In this document: in pieces, positions 17,655 through 26,896 of the stretch
How positions within the stretch are numbered: the stretch's first letter is position 1
Layout of the letters: every line of letters starts with the position of its first letter
DNA from: Roseivivax sp. GX 12232
GTDB lineage: Bacteria > Pseudomonadota > Alphaproteobacteria > Rhodobacterales > Rhodobacteraceae
Direction of reading: 5' to 3'
NCBI RefSeq assembly: GCF_021272185.1
Contig: NZ_JAJSEC010000001.1
Location: 372,001 to 436,000 of the forward strand
Length of the DNA: 64,000 bases
The notes under the pieces: generated by a model
Databases searched by the model: none
What the model was told of the DNA's origin: nothing
Seen by the model: only the letters and a program-made list of their open reading frames with translations
Program-made: the position numbers and the translations under genes

Positions 17655-18668
17655 TCAGCCCCAGCAGAGGTTCATGCCCTCTTCGACCGAGAGCTGGTCG
17701 AGCCCGTCGACGGGGTTGGCGGTCACGAGGCCCACGCCGGTGTCGAAGAAGGCCTTGCCTTCGGTCGCCGAGGGCTTCTCGCCGGTCTCGGCGAATTGCA
17801 CCACGGCCTCGACGCCCTTGGCGGCCATCTCCAGCGGATACTGCTGGGCGGTGGCGCCGATCACGCCGGCCTGGACGTCCTCGACGCCCGGGCAGCCGCC
17901 GTCGACCGACACGATGATCACGTCGTCCTGCTTGCCGAAGGAGCGCAGCGCCTCGTAGGCGCCGGCGGCGGCGGGCTCGTTGATCGTGTAGACCACGTTG
18001 ATGTCGGGCTCGATCGCCAGGAGGTTCTCCATGCCCTCGCGGCCACCCTCGGCGTTGCCGCTGGACAGCTCATGCCCGGCGATGCGCGGGTCTTCCTCGT
18101 CGCCCCACTTGCTTTCGTCGCCGATCTCGACGCCGAAGCCGGTCAGGAAGCCCTGGTTGCGCAGGACGCCGACGGTGGGCTGGCTGACGTTGATGTTCAG
18201 AAGGCCGATCTTGGCCTCCGAGGTGTCGCCCATGGTCTTGGCGGCCCATTCGCCGATCAGCCGGCCGGCTTCGAAGTTGTCGGTGGCGAAGGTCATGTCG
18301 GCGGCGTCGATCGGGTCGAGCGGCGTGTCGAGCGCGATGACCAGCATGCCGGCGTCGCGCGCCTGCTGCACCGCGCCGGTGATCGCCTTGGTGTCCGAGG
18401 CGACCAGCAGGATGCCGTCGGCCTCGGCGGCCATGCAGGTCTCGATCGCGTCGACCTGGGTCTCGTGGTCACCGTCGAACTTGCCCGCGAAGGAGCGCAG
18501 CTCGGTGCCGAGCTCGGCGGCCTTGGCGAAGGCGCCCTCGGCCATCTTCACGAAGAAGGGGTTGGTGGCGTCCTTGGTGATCAGGCAGACGCCGCCCTCG
18601 GCGGCGGCGCTGCCGGCCATGGCGGTCGAGGCGAGTGCCCCGAGGATACCGGCTTTGACGAGTTTCAT
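17655..18668 (-). CDS. frcB: FrcB periplasmic sugar-binding protein
   Basis: 337 residues, signal peptide [23 protein letters not shown], then a type 1 periplasmic binding fold: [61 protein letters not shown] and [21 protein letters not shown]. This is the expected FrcB pattern; FrcB binds fructose, with mannose and ribose as competitors in Sinorhizobium. First gene of frcBCAK-fsa; ribosome site GGGAGAGA lies just before the ATG. Upstream lie two matching palindromes, probable targets of the divergent ROK regulator. Confidence 0.9.
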   Translation of the reverse strand: MKLVKAGILGALASTAMAGSAAAEGGVCLITKDATNPFFVKMAEGAFAKAAELGTELRSFAGKFDGDHETQVDAIETCMAAEADGILLVASDTKAITGAVQQARDAGMLVIALDTPLDPIDAADMTFATDNFEAGRLIGEWAAKTMGDTSEAKIGLLNINVSQPTVGVLRNQGFLTGFGVEIGDESKWGDEEDPRIAGHELSSGNAEGGREGMENLLAIEPDINVVYTINEPAAAGAYEALRSFGKQDDVIIVSVDGGCPGVEDVQAGVIGATAQQYPLEMAAKGVEAVVQFAETGEKPSATEGKAFFDTGVGLVTANPVDGLDQLSVEEGMNLCWG

Positions 18669-18699
18669 GGTCTCTCTCCCTTGTTCGATGGCGCGCCTT

Positions 18700-18720
18700 A
18701 ATACCTCATTAGGAAGTATT
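18700..18720. promoter_or_regulatory. Candidate FrcR (ROK) operator 1
   Basis: Imperfect palindrome with arms AATAC and GTATT separated by 11 bases, plus symmetric pairs inside (16 of 20 flanking positions symmetric), 32 bases upstream of the frcB start. Its reverse complement matches operator 2 at 18 of 21 positions. Position suggests repression of frcB transcription. Confidence 0.6.
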
Positions 18721-18842
18721 TATCCGGGGCCACCCTCAATGCTGCGCCCCAGGTCAGGGCTGTGATCTCACGCGCCGCGCCTCTCCTTTGCACAGCATCG
18801 CGTAGTTCAACGAGTAGGGCGACGTTACGGTAGCTGTCAATA

Positions 18843-18863
18843 AAAACTTCCGAATGAAGTATT
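18843..18863. promoter_or_regulatory. Candidate FrcR (ROK) operator 2
   Basis: AAAACTTCC (18843-18851) with GAAGTATT (18856-18863); 18 of 21 bases equal the reverse complement of the site at 18700-18720. It lies 130 bases upstream of the ROK regulator start, centre-to-centre 143 bp from site 1, about 13-14 helical turns, a spacing that would allow looping between both promoters. Confidence 0.6.
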
Positions 18864-18992
18864 AATGTGTTCGGAGCCTCACCGCGCTTGTCTGGCGGCC
18901 CCCGCCTGCCTAGAGTGCAGGCCAAGGCCCGCCCGGCGCCCGGCCCGCAAGAGGCCCGCGCCCACCGGCCAAGACATTGAACCGGCTCGATC

Positions 18993-20210
18993 ATGGCACC
19001 TCGCGACAAGGAAGACATGCTGCGCGCGACGCCCTTCCGGGGGTCGAACCAGACCACCGTGCGCGGCGCCAACGAGCGGCTGGTCCTGCATCTCGTGCGC
19101 CAGTGCGGGGCGCTGACCAAGGCCGAGGCGACCCGCGCGACCGGGCTCTCGCCCAACGCGGTCTCGGTGATCTTCAAGGCGCTCGAGGCCGATGGATACC
19201 TGCTGCGGGGTGACCCGATTCGCGGCCGCGTGGGCCAGCCCTCGGTGCCGATGCGGCTCAACCCCGCCGTGCGCCATTACCTCGGGCTGAAGATCGGCCG
19301 GCACAGCTATGACCTGGTGGCCGCGGACTTCCTGGGCCAGGTCGTGGCCCGGCGCACCGCGCGGCACGCCTATCCCACGCCAACCTCGGCGGCGGCGTTC
19401 CTGCGCGGCGCATTGCGCCCGCTCCTGCGCTCGGCCCGGCTGAAGCCCGAGGATCTGTCGGGCTCGAGCGTCGCCATGCCCTCGGAGCTCTGGCACTGGA
19501 CCGAGGATTTCGGCGCCCCCTCCGAGGAGATGGCCGCCTGGCGCGACTTCGACGCGGCGCGCGATCTCGGCCCGCTCCTGCCCGGCCCGATCAGCACCGA
19601 GAACGACGGCACCGCCGCCTGCCGGGCCGAGCTGGTCTTCGGCCCGCGCCGCAGCCACAGCGATTTCGTCTATTTCTTCGTCGGCGCCTTCATCGGCGGC
19701 GGGCTGGTGCTGAACGGCAGCGTCTTCGCCGGGGCCCGCGGCAATTCCGGCGGCTTCGGCCCGATGCGGGTGCCCGACGAGCCCGGCGGCCAGCGGCTGG
19801 TCGACCATGCCTCGCTGGTGGTGCTGGAGCGGCTCCTGGCCGAGGCCGGCGAGGATCCCGCCGCGCTTTATCGCGACCCCGAGGCCTGGGAGGCCTTCGA
19901 GCCCGTGGTCGGCCCCTGGATCCTGCGCGCCGCGCGCAGCCTCGCCCATGCCATTGTCTCGACCCTGGCGGTGATCGACGTCGAGGCGGTGGTGATCGAC
20001 GGCGCCATGCCGCCGGGGATGCGCGCGCGGCTGGTGCGCGAGGTCGGGCGGCAGTTGGACCTCCTGGACCTGCAGGGGGTGATCCGCCCCGAGGTCGAGG
20101 CGGGCCATTTCGGCTCCGTCGCCCGCGCGCTCGGCGCGGCGGCCTACAGGATCTCCGCGGATCACATGGTGGACGGGAGCAGGCTTCTGACGCCCGCCGC
20201 GGCGGGGTGA
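18993..20210 (+). CDS. frcR: ROK-family transcriptional regulator of the frc operon
   Basis: 405 residues. Residues ~20-80 form a MarR-like winged helix (LTKAEATRATGLSPNAVSVIFKALEADGYL), the rest a ROK sugar-kinase-type domain with TENDGTAACRAEL and the glycine-rich GAFIGGGLVLNGSVFAGARGNSGGFG read in parts. The zinc-binding CxCGxxGC motif found in many ROK repressors is not seen. Divergent from frcB across a 324-bp gap with two related palindromes, matching the frcR-frcBCAK layout known from rhizobia. Expected to repress frc genes until the sugar or its phosphate binds. Start ATG at 18993 is the first in frame. Confidence 0.85.
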   Translation: MAPRDKEDMLRATPFRGSNQTTVRGANERLVLHLVRQCGALTKAEATRATGLSPNAVSVIFKALEADGYLLRGDPIRGRVGQPSVPMRLNPAVRHYLGLKIGRHSYDLVAADFLGQVVARRTARHAYPTPTSAAAFLRGALRPLLRSARLKPEDLSGSSVAMPSELWHWTEDFGAPSEEMAAWRDFDAARDLGPLLPGPISTENDGTAACRAELVFGPRRSHSDFVYFFVGAFIGGGLVLNGSVFAGARGNSGGFGPMRVPDEPGGQRLVDHASLVVLERLLAEAGEDPAALYRDPEAWEAFEPVVGPWILRAARSLAHAIVSTLAVIDVEAVVIDGAMPPGMRARLVREVGRQLDLLDLQGVIRPEVEAGHFGSVARALGAAAYRISADHMVDGSRLLTPAAAG

Positions 20211-20248
20211 GAGGGTGTGGGGCTTGTGTCGATTTGGCGACGAATGGC

Positions 20249-20610
20249 CCTGGCGCTGACTTTAGAGCGATCCGCTTGGCCCTGGCTGTCCCCGCCTGCC
20301 CCCGGCGACGCCGAGGCTCCGCCTCCGATCACCACGCCTCCCCCTAGTCGCCCCGCACGCCCGGACCTCGCGCCCCCCTCACCTACCATGCCTTCTGAAA
20401 CCCCACCCGCCCAAACCACGCACCCCCGCCAGAAGGTGACGGGCGCGCGGCGGACCGGGGGTCGGCGCTGCTGACCGCTGAGCAAAGCGCTTTATCCCAA
20501 CAAGGTCAGGACAAAATGCGAGCTAGGCATGCCACCCCAAGGAGCGCCGGCCCATCGGGCCGGTCCGGCGCGCGCCCGGCACCTGCGGTGCTGTTCGGGC
20601 GCAAGGGGGC
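20249..20610. repeat. Duplicated hairpin-rich intergenic repeat, copy 1
   Basis: Long copy of a direct repeat that recurs at 20641. Matching blocks run from TGGCGCTG(A/G)CTTT(A/G)GAGCGATCCGCT through CTCACCTACC, ACCCCACCCGCCC, GGTGACGGGCGCGC, AGCGCTTTATCCC and AACAAGGTCAGG-type stretches to a conserved 3' end at 20541-20610. That end folds: CCGGCCC-ATC-GGGCCGG, then GCACC-TGC-GGTGC enclosed by GCCCG and CGGGC. Copy 1 carries ~60 extra bases around 20290-20380. No convincing protein: the open frames are proline-rich and follow the repeat rather than codon bias. Confidence 0.75.
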
Positions 20611-20640
20611 TGAGGAATGATGCTGGTGGGCAGTGGGGGC

Positions 20641-20941
20641 CTTGGCGCTGGCTTTGGAGCGATCCGCTAGAGCCCGGCTGTCCCCGGCAACGCCGGAGGC
20701 TCCGCCCCCTCACCTACCCTGCCCTCTGAAACCCCACCCGCCCGAACCACGCAACCCGGCCAGGAGGTGACGGGCGCGCGCCGGACCGGGGGCCGGCGCT
20801 GCTGACCTCCGAGCCAAGCGCTTTATCCCCACAAGGTCAGGGCTAGCGATGAACTAAGCGCGTCGCCCACAAGAGCGCCGGCCCATCGGGCCGGTCCGGC
20901 GCGCGCCCGGCACCTTCGGTGCTATTCGGGCGCAAGGGGGC
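20641..20941. repeat. Duplicated hairpin-rich intergenic repeat, copy 2
   Basis: Shorter copy of the repeat at 20249-20610, starting 392 bases later in the same orientation. The conserved 3' end (20873-20940) keeps the same hairpins: the stem GCACC/GGTGC is unchanged while its loop differs (TTC here, TGC in copy 1) and the bulge next to it differs (TA versus TG). Changes concentrated in loops suggest that the folded form matters. Between the copies (20611-20640) nothing is recognised. Confidence 0.75.
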
Positions 20942-21369
20942 GCGGTTGGGGAAGGTAGTCCTTTGGAGTGGAGGGCGGGTCGGCCCGGGCTTTTGGAGAC
21001 CTGGATCCGTTCGGGGTGACCAGGCAGGTCGCGCCCCTCCTCGCCAGCCAGCGCGCCCGAGCCAAGAGGATGGCACCGCAGATCACCGCCCGCCCGCATC
21101 AGCCGGCCGCGACCTCAGCACCGCAAATCACCGGCACTACTCTCCTCCCAGCCCTCACCGGCCCCCCCCCCGTCAAACCCCACCCTCACCGCACCACACC
21201 ACCGCCCAACCCCACCCCTTGACGCAAGGTCATCCGCCACCGCGCCGCACAAACCCGCCTCGCCCCCATACATCCCGATGCAGGAATGCATCATTCTCCC
21301 TGTGGTTGCTTGCCAAGACGTGTCTTGAATGCATGTTCTGGAGGTGACGCATAACCAGCGAGGAGCTCG
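20942..21369. other. Gene-free stretch upstream of the LOV gene, partly C-rich
   Basis: No gene is supported here. 21140-21225 is strongly C-rich, with runs of C and CCAC/CACC repeats, giving only low-complexity proline/threonine frames. The last 100 bases before the LOV start (21270-21369) are less GC-rich and must hold its promoter; TTGACG occurs at 21221-21226 but no paired -10 box is clear. AGCGAGGAGCTCG just before 21370 contains the ribosome site GAGGAG. Confidence 0.5.
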
Positions 21370-21918
21370 ATGAGCGCCCAGACGGAGTTGCCCGCATCCC
21401 TGCGAGCGTATCTCGAGAAATCCAACGTGGCCCTCGCGGTGTCCGAAACGGACGGCGACATGCCGTTGACCATGGTCAACGCGGCCTTTTGCGAGCTGAC
21501 CGGATACGACCCCGAGGATGTCGTCGGGCGCAACTGCCGGCTCCTGCAGGGGCCCGAGACCTCCGACGACAGCCGCCGCGCGCTGCATGACTTCGCGCAT
21601 GACCCCGCGCAGGACGCCGGGCGCTTCCCGGTCCTGAACTACCGCAAGGACGGGTCGAGCTTTCACAACTACGTCTTCATGACCCGGCTGCGCGACAGCC
21701 GCGGCACCGCGCATTTCATCCTCGCCTCGCAGTTCGACATGACCACCGCGCTCCAGCGCTCGCAGATCCGCGTCAACGACGCCGAGCTGCACCACGCGCT
21801 GAGCGACGTCGAACAGATCGGGCGGGAGTTCGGTCTCGCCATGGTAGGCTCGGCGCAGATCATCTCGGACTCGGTGGCCACGCTGGCCAGGCTGACACTA
21901 GACGAGGACCGGCGCTGA
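21370..21918 (+). CDS. Short LOV-domain blue-light photoreceptor
   Basis: 182 residues. A PAS/LOV core spans ~15-125; the flavin-binding signature GRNCRLLQG holds the adduct-forming Cys56, and the Asn/Gln residues that hold the flavin ring follow (N-YRKDGS-F-NYVF, ILASQFDMT). After the core comes a helical tail (~125-180) such as those of short LOV proteins that have no effector domain. Cytoplasmic. The neighbouring gene, 23 bases on, encodes a CheB-CheR-PAS-HWE kinase and the third a response regulator, so the LOV protein may feed light information into that kinase. Light action is inferred from the intact signature. Confidence 0.88.
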   Translation: MSAQTELPASLRAYLEKSNVALAVSETDGDMPLTMVNAAFCELTGYDPEDVVGRNCRLLQGPETSDDSRRALHDFAHDPAQDAGRFPVLNYRKDGSSFHNYVFMTRLRDSRGTAHFILASQFDMTTALQRSQIRVNDAELHHALSDVEQIGREFGLAMVGSAQIISDSVATLARLTLDEDRR

Positions 21919-21941
21919 CAGACCGGGACGGTGAGACAACA

Positions 21942-24900
21942 GTGATGAGAGACGACAACCAGGGCTCCCCCCGAGCCGCGGAGGAGGAGAGCGAAGCCGA
22001 GGCGCAGGAACGCCTCTGCATCGTCGGCATCGGCGCCTCGGCCGGCGGGCTCGAGGCGATCCGCGAGATGCTCACCCAGGCCAGCGCCGAGAGCAACCTC
22101 GCCTATGTCGTCGTCCAGCACCTCGACCCCAACCACGAGAGCCTCCTGGCCGAGCTTCTCGGCCGGCACACCGAGCTCGAGGTCACCCAGGTCTCGGGCG
22201 GCGAGACCATCGAGGCGGGCCATGTCTACATCATCCCGCCCGCGCATGGGCTCTCGGTCAAGAACGGCGTGCTGCATCTGACCGAGTTCTCCCAGCCGCG
22301 CGGGTTGCGCCGTCCGATCGACGACTTCTTCGAGAGCCTGGCGCTCGACCAGGGGCGCTTTGCGGCCTGCGTGATCCTCTCGGGCACCGGGGCGGACGGC
22401 AGCGCGGGGCTGCGCGCGATCAAGGAACACGGCGGGCTCTGCATCGTGCAAAGCCCCGACACCGCGAAATACGACGGCATGCCGACCTCGGCCCAGGCCA
22501 CCGGGCTCGTCGACTTCGTGCGCGCGCCCGACCAGATCATCGAGGCGGTGCTGCAGTTCTACGCCCATTCGCTGGTCGACAAGATCGACGAGCGGCTGGC
22601 GCGCACGGTGGAACAGTCGATCAGCGACATCTGCGCGGTGGTGCGCAGCTACGTCGGGCACGACTTCTCGGGCTACAAGCAGTCGACCCTGGTGCGCCGG
22701 GTGCAGCGGCGGATCCAGGTGCTCGACCTGGGCGATGCCAGTGAATACCTCGAGCATATCCGCGCCGAGCCCGAGGAATGCGAGATCCTCTTCCGCGAAC
22801 TGTTGATCAACGTCACCCGCTTCTTCCGCGACCCCGAGCATTTCGAGGTGCTGCGCAAGCGCTCGGTGCATCCCCTGGTGCGCGACGCCCGGGACGACGA
22901 CGAGATCCGCATCTGGGTGCCCGGCTGTTCGAGCGGCGAAGAGGCCTATTCCATCGCCATGATGTTCGCCCACGAGGTGCGGCTGCAGCGGCGCTCGGTG
23001 AACATCCAGATCTTCGCCACCGACATCGACGAACAGATGCTGCGGCTGGCCCGCGACGCGGTCTACCCGCAGGCCGCGCTCGGCGACATCCCCGAGGAGA
23101 TGCGCGACCTCTACACGATCGCCCGCGACGGCAAGTTCCAGGTCGCCGGCAAGATCCGCGACATGATCCGCTTCTCGGTGCACAGCATCGTGCGCGACCC
23201 GCCCTTCTCGGCGATCGACCTTCTGTCCTGCCGCAACCTGCTGATCTACTTCGGCGACCAGCTGCAGACCGCGGTCCTGCCGATCTTCCACTACTCGCTG
23301 AAACCCGGGGCGAAGCTTTTCCTCGGGCCCTCGGAAAGCATCGGGCGCTACGACCACATGTTCCAGCCCGTCGACCAGAGCGCGCGGGTCTTCCAGCGCC
23401 TCGAAGGCAGCCCGAAATACCCGCTGCAACTGCGCGGCCAGACCCGGAGCGAGGGCAGCCAGACCCGCCGCCCGGCGCGCGACCGCGAGGCCTCGACCCG
23501 GCTCGAATGGAACGACAGCGGCGCGGTGGACCGCATCCTGTCGCAGTTCGCCCCGGCGACCCTGCAGGTCTCGCGCAAAGGCGAGATCCTGAAATCGACC
23601 GGCCGGCTGGGCAAATACCTCGATTTCACGCCGGGGCGCGACGACAGCCAGTTCGCCGCCAATGTCGCCCGCCCGGGCATCCGCGACGCGCTCTCGGCGC
23701 TGATCCGGCAGGTCGCGCAGAACAACAAGCGCACGCTGTCGCGCGACCTGACCGCGCAATCCGAGTTCGGGCGCCAGGAGCTCGACCTGATCGCCGACCC
23801 GCTGAACGACGGCACCATCCTGGTGATCTTCCGCGACCGCGACCGCTTCGAGCCGCTGAGCGACGACGACGAGGTCGACGACCTCGATCCCTCGGACAGC
23901 CACGTCCAGAGCCTCGAGGACGAGCTGCGCAGCACCCGCCACCGGCTGCACACCACCGTCGAGGAGCTGGAGACGGCGAACGAGGAGCTGAAAAGCTCCA
24001 ACGAAGAAATGATGTCGATGAACGAGGAGCTGCAGTCGACCAACGAGGAGCTCTCGACCGTCAACGACGAGCTGAAGACCAAGGTCGACGAGCTGTCCAT
24101 CGCCAATGCCGACCTGTCGAACTTCTTCGCCTCGACCGCCCTGCCCCTGGTGGTGGTGGATGCGGATCTCAACATCCGCAATTTCACCGATGCGATCCAG
24201 TCGATCTATCCCTTCCGCGGCGCCGACCGCGGCCGCCCGCTGACCGAGGTGACCAGCACGCTGCGCCGCAACGACGAGGTGCTCTCGGCGATCCGCGCGG
24301 TCATGCAGACCGGGGAGGTCTCGCATATGCGGGTCAGCGACCGCGCCCAGGACCGCACCTGGTCGCTGGTCATCACCCCCTACCGCACGCCGGACGGCGA
24401 CCTGGACGGGGCGACGCTGGTCTTCACCGAGCTGACCGAGGCGATCCTGCTCGAGGAGGCGCTGAAACACGAGGGCGAGCGCCTGCGCCTGGCGCTCGAC
24501 GTGGCGCAGCTTGGCGTCTGGGAGTGCAACCCCGAGGGCGGCGTCTTGAAGTTCGACGACACCGGCAGCAGCATCCTGGCCGCCGATTTCAACGAGCTGA
24601 CCCACGAGGACCTTCTGGCCCGCGTCGCCTCCGAGGACCGCGAGCGCGTGCGCGAGGCGATGAAGACCGACCTGCACGGCGCGGGCGGCGTGGATGTCAC
24701 CTTCCAGATCGCCGGCGACCTGACCGAGAACCGCTCGCTGCAGCTGGTTGGCCGGCGGGTCGACGGGCACCGCACCTCGCGGGTCCTGGGGGTGATCTTC
24801 GATGTCACCGAGGAACAGCAGGCCAAGCGCGTGCGCGAGCTGATGCTGCGCGAGATGAACCACCGGGTGAAGAACATGTTCTCGATCATCTCGGGCATGG

Positions 24901-25424
24901 TGCGGATCGCCGGGCGGACCACGGAGACGGTGCCGGACCTGGTGGCCAGCATCGAGGACCGGGTCTCCGCGCTGGCCCGGTCGCACGACCTGACGCAAAG
25001 CTCGCCCGGCGCCGAGCAGCTGACCATCGAGGACGCGGTGCGCGCCTCGCTCGATCCCTATACCGACGGCACCAACATCGAGGTCACCGGCCCGCGCATC
25101 ACGGTGAACAGCCAGGAGCTGACGGCGCTGTCGCTCCTGATGCACGAATGGGCGACCAATGCGGCCAAATACGGGGTGCTCGGCCCGGTCGCGGGCAGCC
25201 TGCAGGTGGGCTGGGAGCAGGCCGCCGACGGCGAGGTGACACTGACGTGGAACGAATCCTACGCCGAGGCGCTTTCTTCCCAGGAAGGCCCCGCCGGCTT
25301 CGGCTCGACGCTCGTGAAGCTCTCCGCGTCGCAACTCGGGGGCTCGGTGGCGGTGGATGCCACCGCCGAGAACCGCACCACGCGGTTGAAATACATCCCT
25401 GGCCCCTCGGGAGTGACCGAATGA
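21942..25424 (+). CDS. CheB-CheR-PAS-HWE hybrid histidine kinase
   Basis: 1160 residues from a GTG (an ATG follows one codon later). Order: CheB methylesterase (~26-215; GASAGGLEAI with the nucleophilic Ser, VVQHLDPNH, LSGTGADGSAG); CheR methyltransferase (~225-475; SAM loop VPGCSSGEEAYSIAMM, FATDID, DLLSCRNLLIYF); a heptad coiled coil rich in NEEL/NEEM (~665-730); PAS modules (~730-960); HWE-type kinase with phospho-acceptor His974 in MNHRVKNMFS, HEWATNAAKYG and the W-x-E at 1103-1105. There is no membrane segment, so a cytoplasmic sensor. No CheA/MCP genes are near, so the Che domains are probably regulatory. It overlaps the response regulator by four bases. Confidence 0.9.
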   Translation: MMRDDNQGSPRAAEEESEAEAQERLCIVGIGASAGGLEAIREMLTQASAESNLAYVVVQHLDPNHESLLAELLGRHTELEVTQVSGGETIEAGHVYIIPPAHGLSVKNGVLHLTEFSQPRGLRRPIDDFFESLALDQGRFAACVILSGTGADGSAGLRAIKEHGGLCIVQSPDTAKYDGMPTSAQATGLVDFVRAPDQIIEAVLQFYAHSLVDKIDERLARTVEQSISDICAVVRSYVGHDFSGYKQSTLVRRVQRRIQVLDLGDASEYLEHIRAEPEECEILFRELLINVTRFFRDPEHFEVLRKRSVHPLVRDARDDDEIRIWVPGCSSGEEAYSIAMMFAHEVRLQRRSVNIQIFATDIDEQMLRLARDAVYPQAALGDIPEEMRDLYTIARDGKFQVAGKIRDMIRFSVHSIVRDPPFSAIDLLSCRNLLIYFGDQLQTAVLPIFHYSLKPGAKLFLGPSESIGRYDHMFQPVDQSARVFQRLEGSPKYPLQLRGQTRSEGSQTRRPARDREASTRLEWNDSGAVDRILSQFAPATLQVSRKGEILKSTGRLGKYLDFTPGRDDSQFAANVARPGIRDALSALIRQVAQNNKRTLSRDLTAQSEFGRQELDLIADPLNDGTILVIFRDRDRFEPLSDDDEVDDLDPSDSHVQSLEDELRSTRHRLHTTVEELETANEELKSSNEEMMSMNEELQSTNEELSTVNDELKTKVDELSIANADLSNFFASTALPLVVVDADLNIRNFTDAIQSIYPFRGADRGRPLTEVTSTLRRNDEVLSAIRAVMQTGEVSHMRVSDRAQDRTWSLVITPYRTPDGDLDGATLVFTELTEAILLEEALKHEGERLRLALDVAQLGVWECNPEGGVLKFDDTGSSILAADFNELTHEDLLARVASEDRERVREAMKTDLHGAGGVDVTFQIAGDLTENRSLQLVGRRVDGHRTSRVLGVIFDVTEEQQAKRVRELMLREMNHRVKNMFSIISGMVRIAGRTTETVPDLVASIEDRVSALARSHDLTQSSPGAEQLTIEDAVRASLDPYTDGTNIEVTGPRITVNSQELTALSLLMHEWATNAAKYGVLGPVAGSLQVGWEQAADGEVTLTWNESYAEALSSQEGPAGFGSTLVKLSASQLGGSVAVDATAENRTTRLKYIPGPSGVTE

Positions 25425-25792
25425 CCGCGACCGTCCTGATCTGCGAAGACGAGCCCATCGTGGCGCTCGATCTCGAGATGCTGGTCGAGGGCTTCGGCTT
25501 CCAGGTCATGGGCCCCTATGCCTCGCTGCGCGCCGCCGAGGCGGCCCTGGCCGAGCGCACCCCCGACGCCGCGATCCTCGACGTGCGGCTGACCGACGGC
25601 GAGGTCTTTCCCTTGGCCGACAAGCTGCAGGCGCAGAAGGTCGGGCTGGTCTTCCACTCGGGCCATGCCTACGAGGCGGAGGTGAGCAAAAGCTATCCCG
25701 GCTGCCGCTCCTGCCAGAAGCCCGTCGCCACCGACCGGCTGAAACAGGCGCTTCTGAGCGTCACCCGCGACGCGGTGAGCGACCCCTGCTGA
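25421..25792 (+). CDS. Single-domain response regulator
   Basis: 123 residues, receiver domain only. Phospho-acceptor Asp54 in AILDVRL, acidic pocket D10-E11, conserved Ser/Thr position in FHSGHA (Ser rather than Thr) and Lys in CQKP. There is no output domain, so it may act as a phosphate sink, an inhibitor or a relay partner, as partners of HWE kinases often do. The ATG overlaps the kinase stop (ATGA), making it the cognate partner of that kinase and probably the output of the LOV cluster. Confidence 0.9.
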   Translation: MTATVLICEDEPIVALDLEMLVEGFGFQVMGPYASLRAAEAALAERTPDAAILDVRLTDGEVFPLADKLQAQKVGLVFHSGHAYEAEVSKSYPGCRSCQKPVATDRLKQALLSVTRDAVSDPC

Positions 25793-25921
25793 GGTGAGGC
25801 AGGGCGGGCGCGGCCCGCGTTGCTTGGAGGTGCGGGGGCTGCGCGGCATCGCACCGGCGCCCCGGCCACCTTGAAACTAGGCGGCCCGCAACGCCGCCGG
25901 CCCACGCGCCCTCCCCGACCC

Positions 25922-26896
25922 TCAGCCGAAGCGCATCTCGTGCCGTCCGTCCCAGGCCAGACCGATGCCGGTCCCCTCGGCGGGGATCGGGGCCGCGCCG
26001 TCCTGGCGCACCGTCAGAAGGCTGCCGTTCTCGAGCCGCACGTGCACCAGCGTCTCCGCGCCCAGCGGCTCGGCATTGGCGACCGTGGCGCCCAACTGCC
26101 CGGCCCCGGCGCCCTCGACGATGCTCAGATGCTCGGGCCGCACGCCGATGCGCCCGCGCCCGCCTGCCTCGAAGAAATTTGTCGGCGGCGAGCCGATGAA
26201 GCCCGCCACGAACTCGGTCGCGGGGTTGGAATAGACCTCGAGCGGCGCGCCGATCTGGTCGGCATGGCCCGCGTTCATCACGATCATCCGGTCGGCCATG
26301 GTCATCGCCTCGACCTGGTCGTGGGTCACGTAAAGCGAGGTCACGCCCAGCTCGCGCTGAAGCTGCCGGATCTCCAGCCGCATCTGCACCCGCAGCTTGG
26401 CGTCGAGGTTCGAGAGCGGCTCGTCGAAGAGGAAGACCGCCGGTTTGCGCACGATGGCCCGGCCCATGGCCACCCGCTGGCGCTGCCCGCCCGAGAGCTC
26501 GCGCGGCTTGCGCGCCAGGAAGTCGCGGATCTGCAGAAGGTCCGCCGCCTGCTCCACCCGCTCGGCGATCTCGCCCTTCGGCGTGCCCGCGATCTTCAGC
26601 CCGTAGGCCATGTTGTCGAAAACCGACATATGCGGGTAAAGCGCGTAGTTCTGGAAGACCATGGCGATGTCGCGGTCCATCGGCTCCTTCTCGTTGACCC
26701 GCGCCCCGTCGATGGCGATCTCGCCCGAGGTCACGGTCTCGAGGCCCGCCACCATGCGCAGAAGCGTGGACTTGCCGCAGCCCGAGGGGCCGACGATCAC
26801 GATGAACTCGCCCTCCTCGATGTCGATGTTCACGCCATGGATGACCTCGGTCTTGCCGAAGCGCTTCTTCACGTCGCGTAGAGAGAGGGTCGCCAT
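25922..26896 (-). CDS. ugpC: UgpC-type ABC transporter ATP-binding protein
   Basis: 324 residues, shorter than the ~356 of E. coli UgpC; the loss is in the C-terminal regulatory (TOBE) part. ATPase motifs: Walker [11 protein letters not shown]-loop [12 protein letters not shown], signature [14 protein letters not shown], Walker [15 protein letters not shown], switch [15 protein letters not shown]. The C-terminal region has [11 protein letters not shown], normal for carbohydrate/phospho-compound importers. Drives uptake of sn-glycerol 3-phosphate or related esters by UgpBAE. Last gene of the operon; its start is adjacent to the ugpE stop (26896 shared). Confidence 0.88.
   Translation of the reverse strand: MATLSLRDVKKRFGKTEVIHGVNIDIEEGEFIVIVGPSGCGKSTLLRMVAGLETVTSGEIAIDGARVNEKEPMDRDIAMVFQNYALYPHMSVFDNMAYGLKIAGTPKGEIAERVEQAADLLQIRDFLARKPRELSGGQRQRVAMGRAIVRKPAVFLFDEPLSNLDAKLRVQMRLEIRQLQRELGVTSLYVTHDQVEAMTMADRMIVMNAGHADQIGAPLEVYSNPATEFVAGFIGSPPTNFFEAGGRGRIGVRPEHLSIVEGAGAGQLGATVANAEPLGAETLVHVRLENGSLLTVRQDGAAPIPAEGTGIGLAWDGRHEMRFG

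Noticed and set aside
20217-21222. Proline-rich small open frames in the gene-free region
   Set aside because: They follow duplicated and C-rich DNA, lack ribosome sites, and differ between the two repeat copies.
21669-25334. A minus-strand open frame of over 1200 codons opposite the hybrid kinase
   Set aside because: It mirrors the plus-strand kinase in a GC-rich genome where the antisense frame lacks stops; its His/Arg/Gly-rich translation has no domains, and the plus strand carries clear CheB, CheR and HWE motifs.
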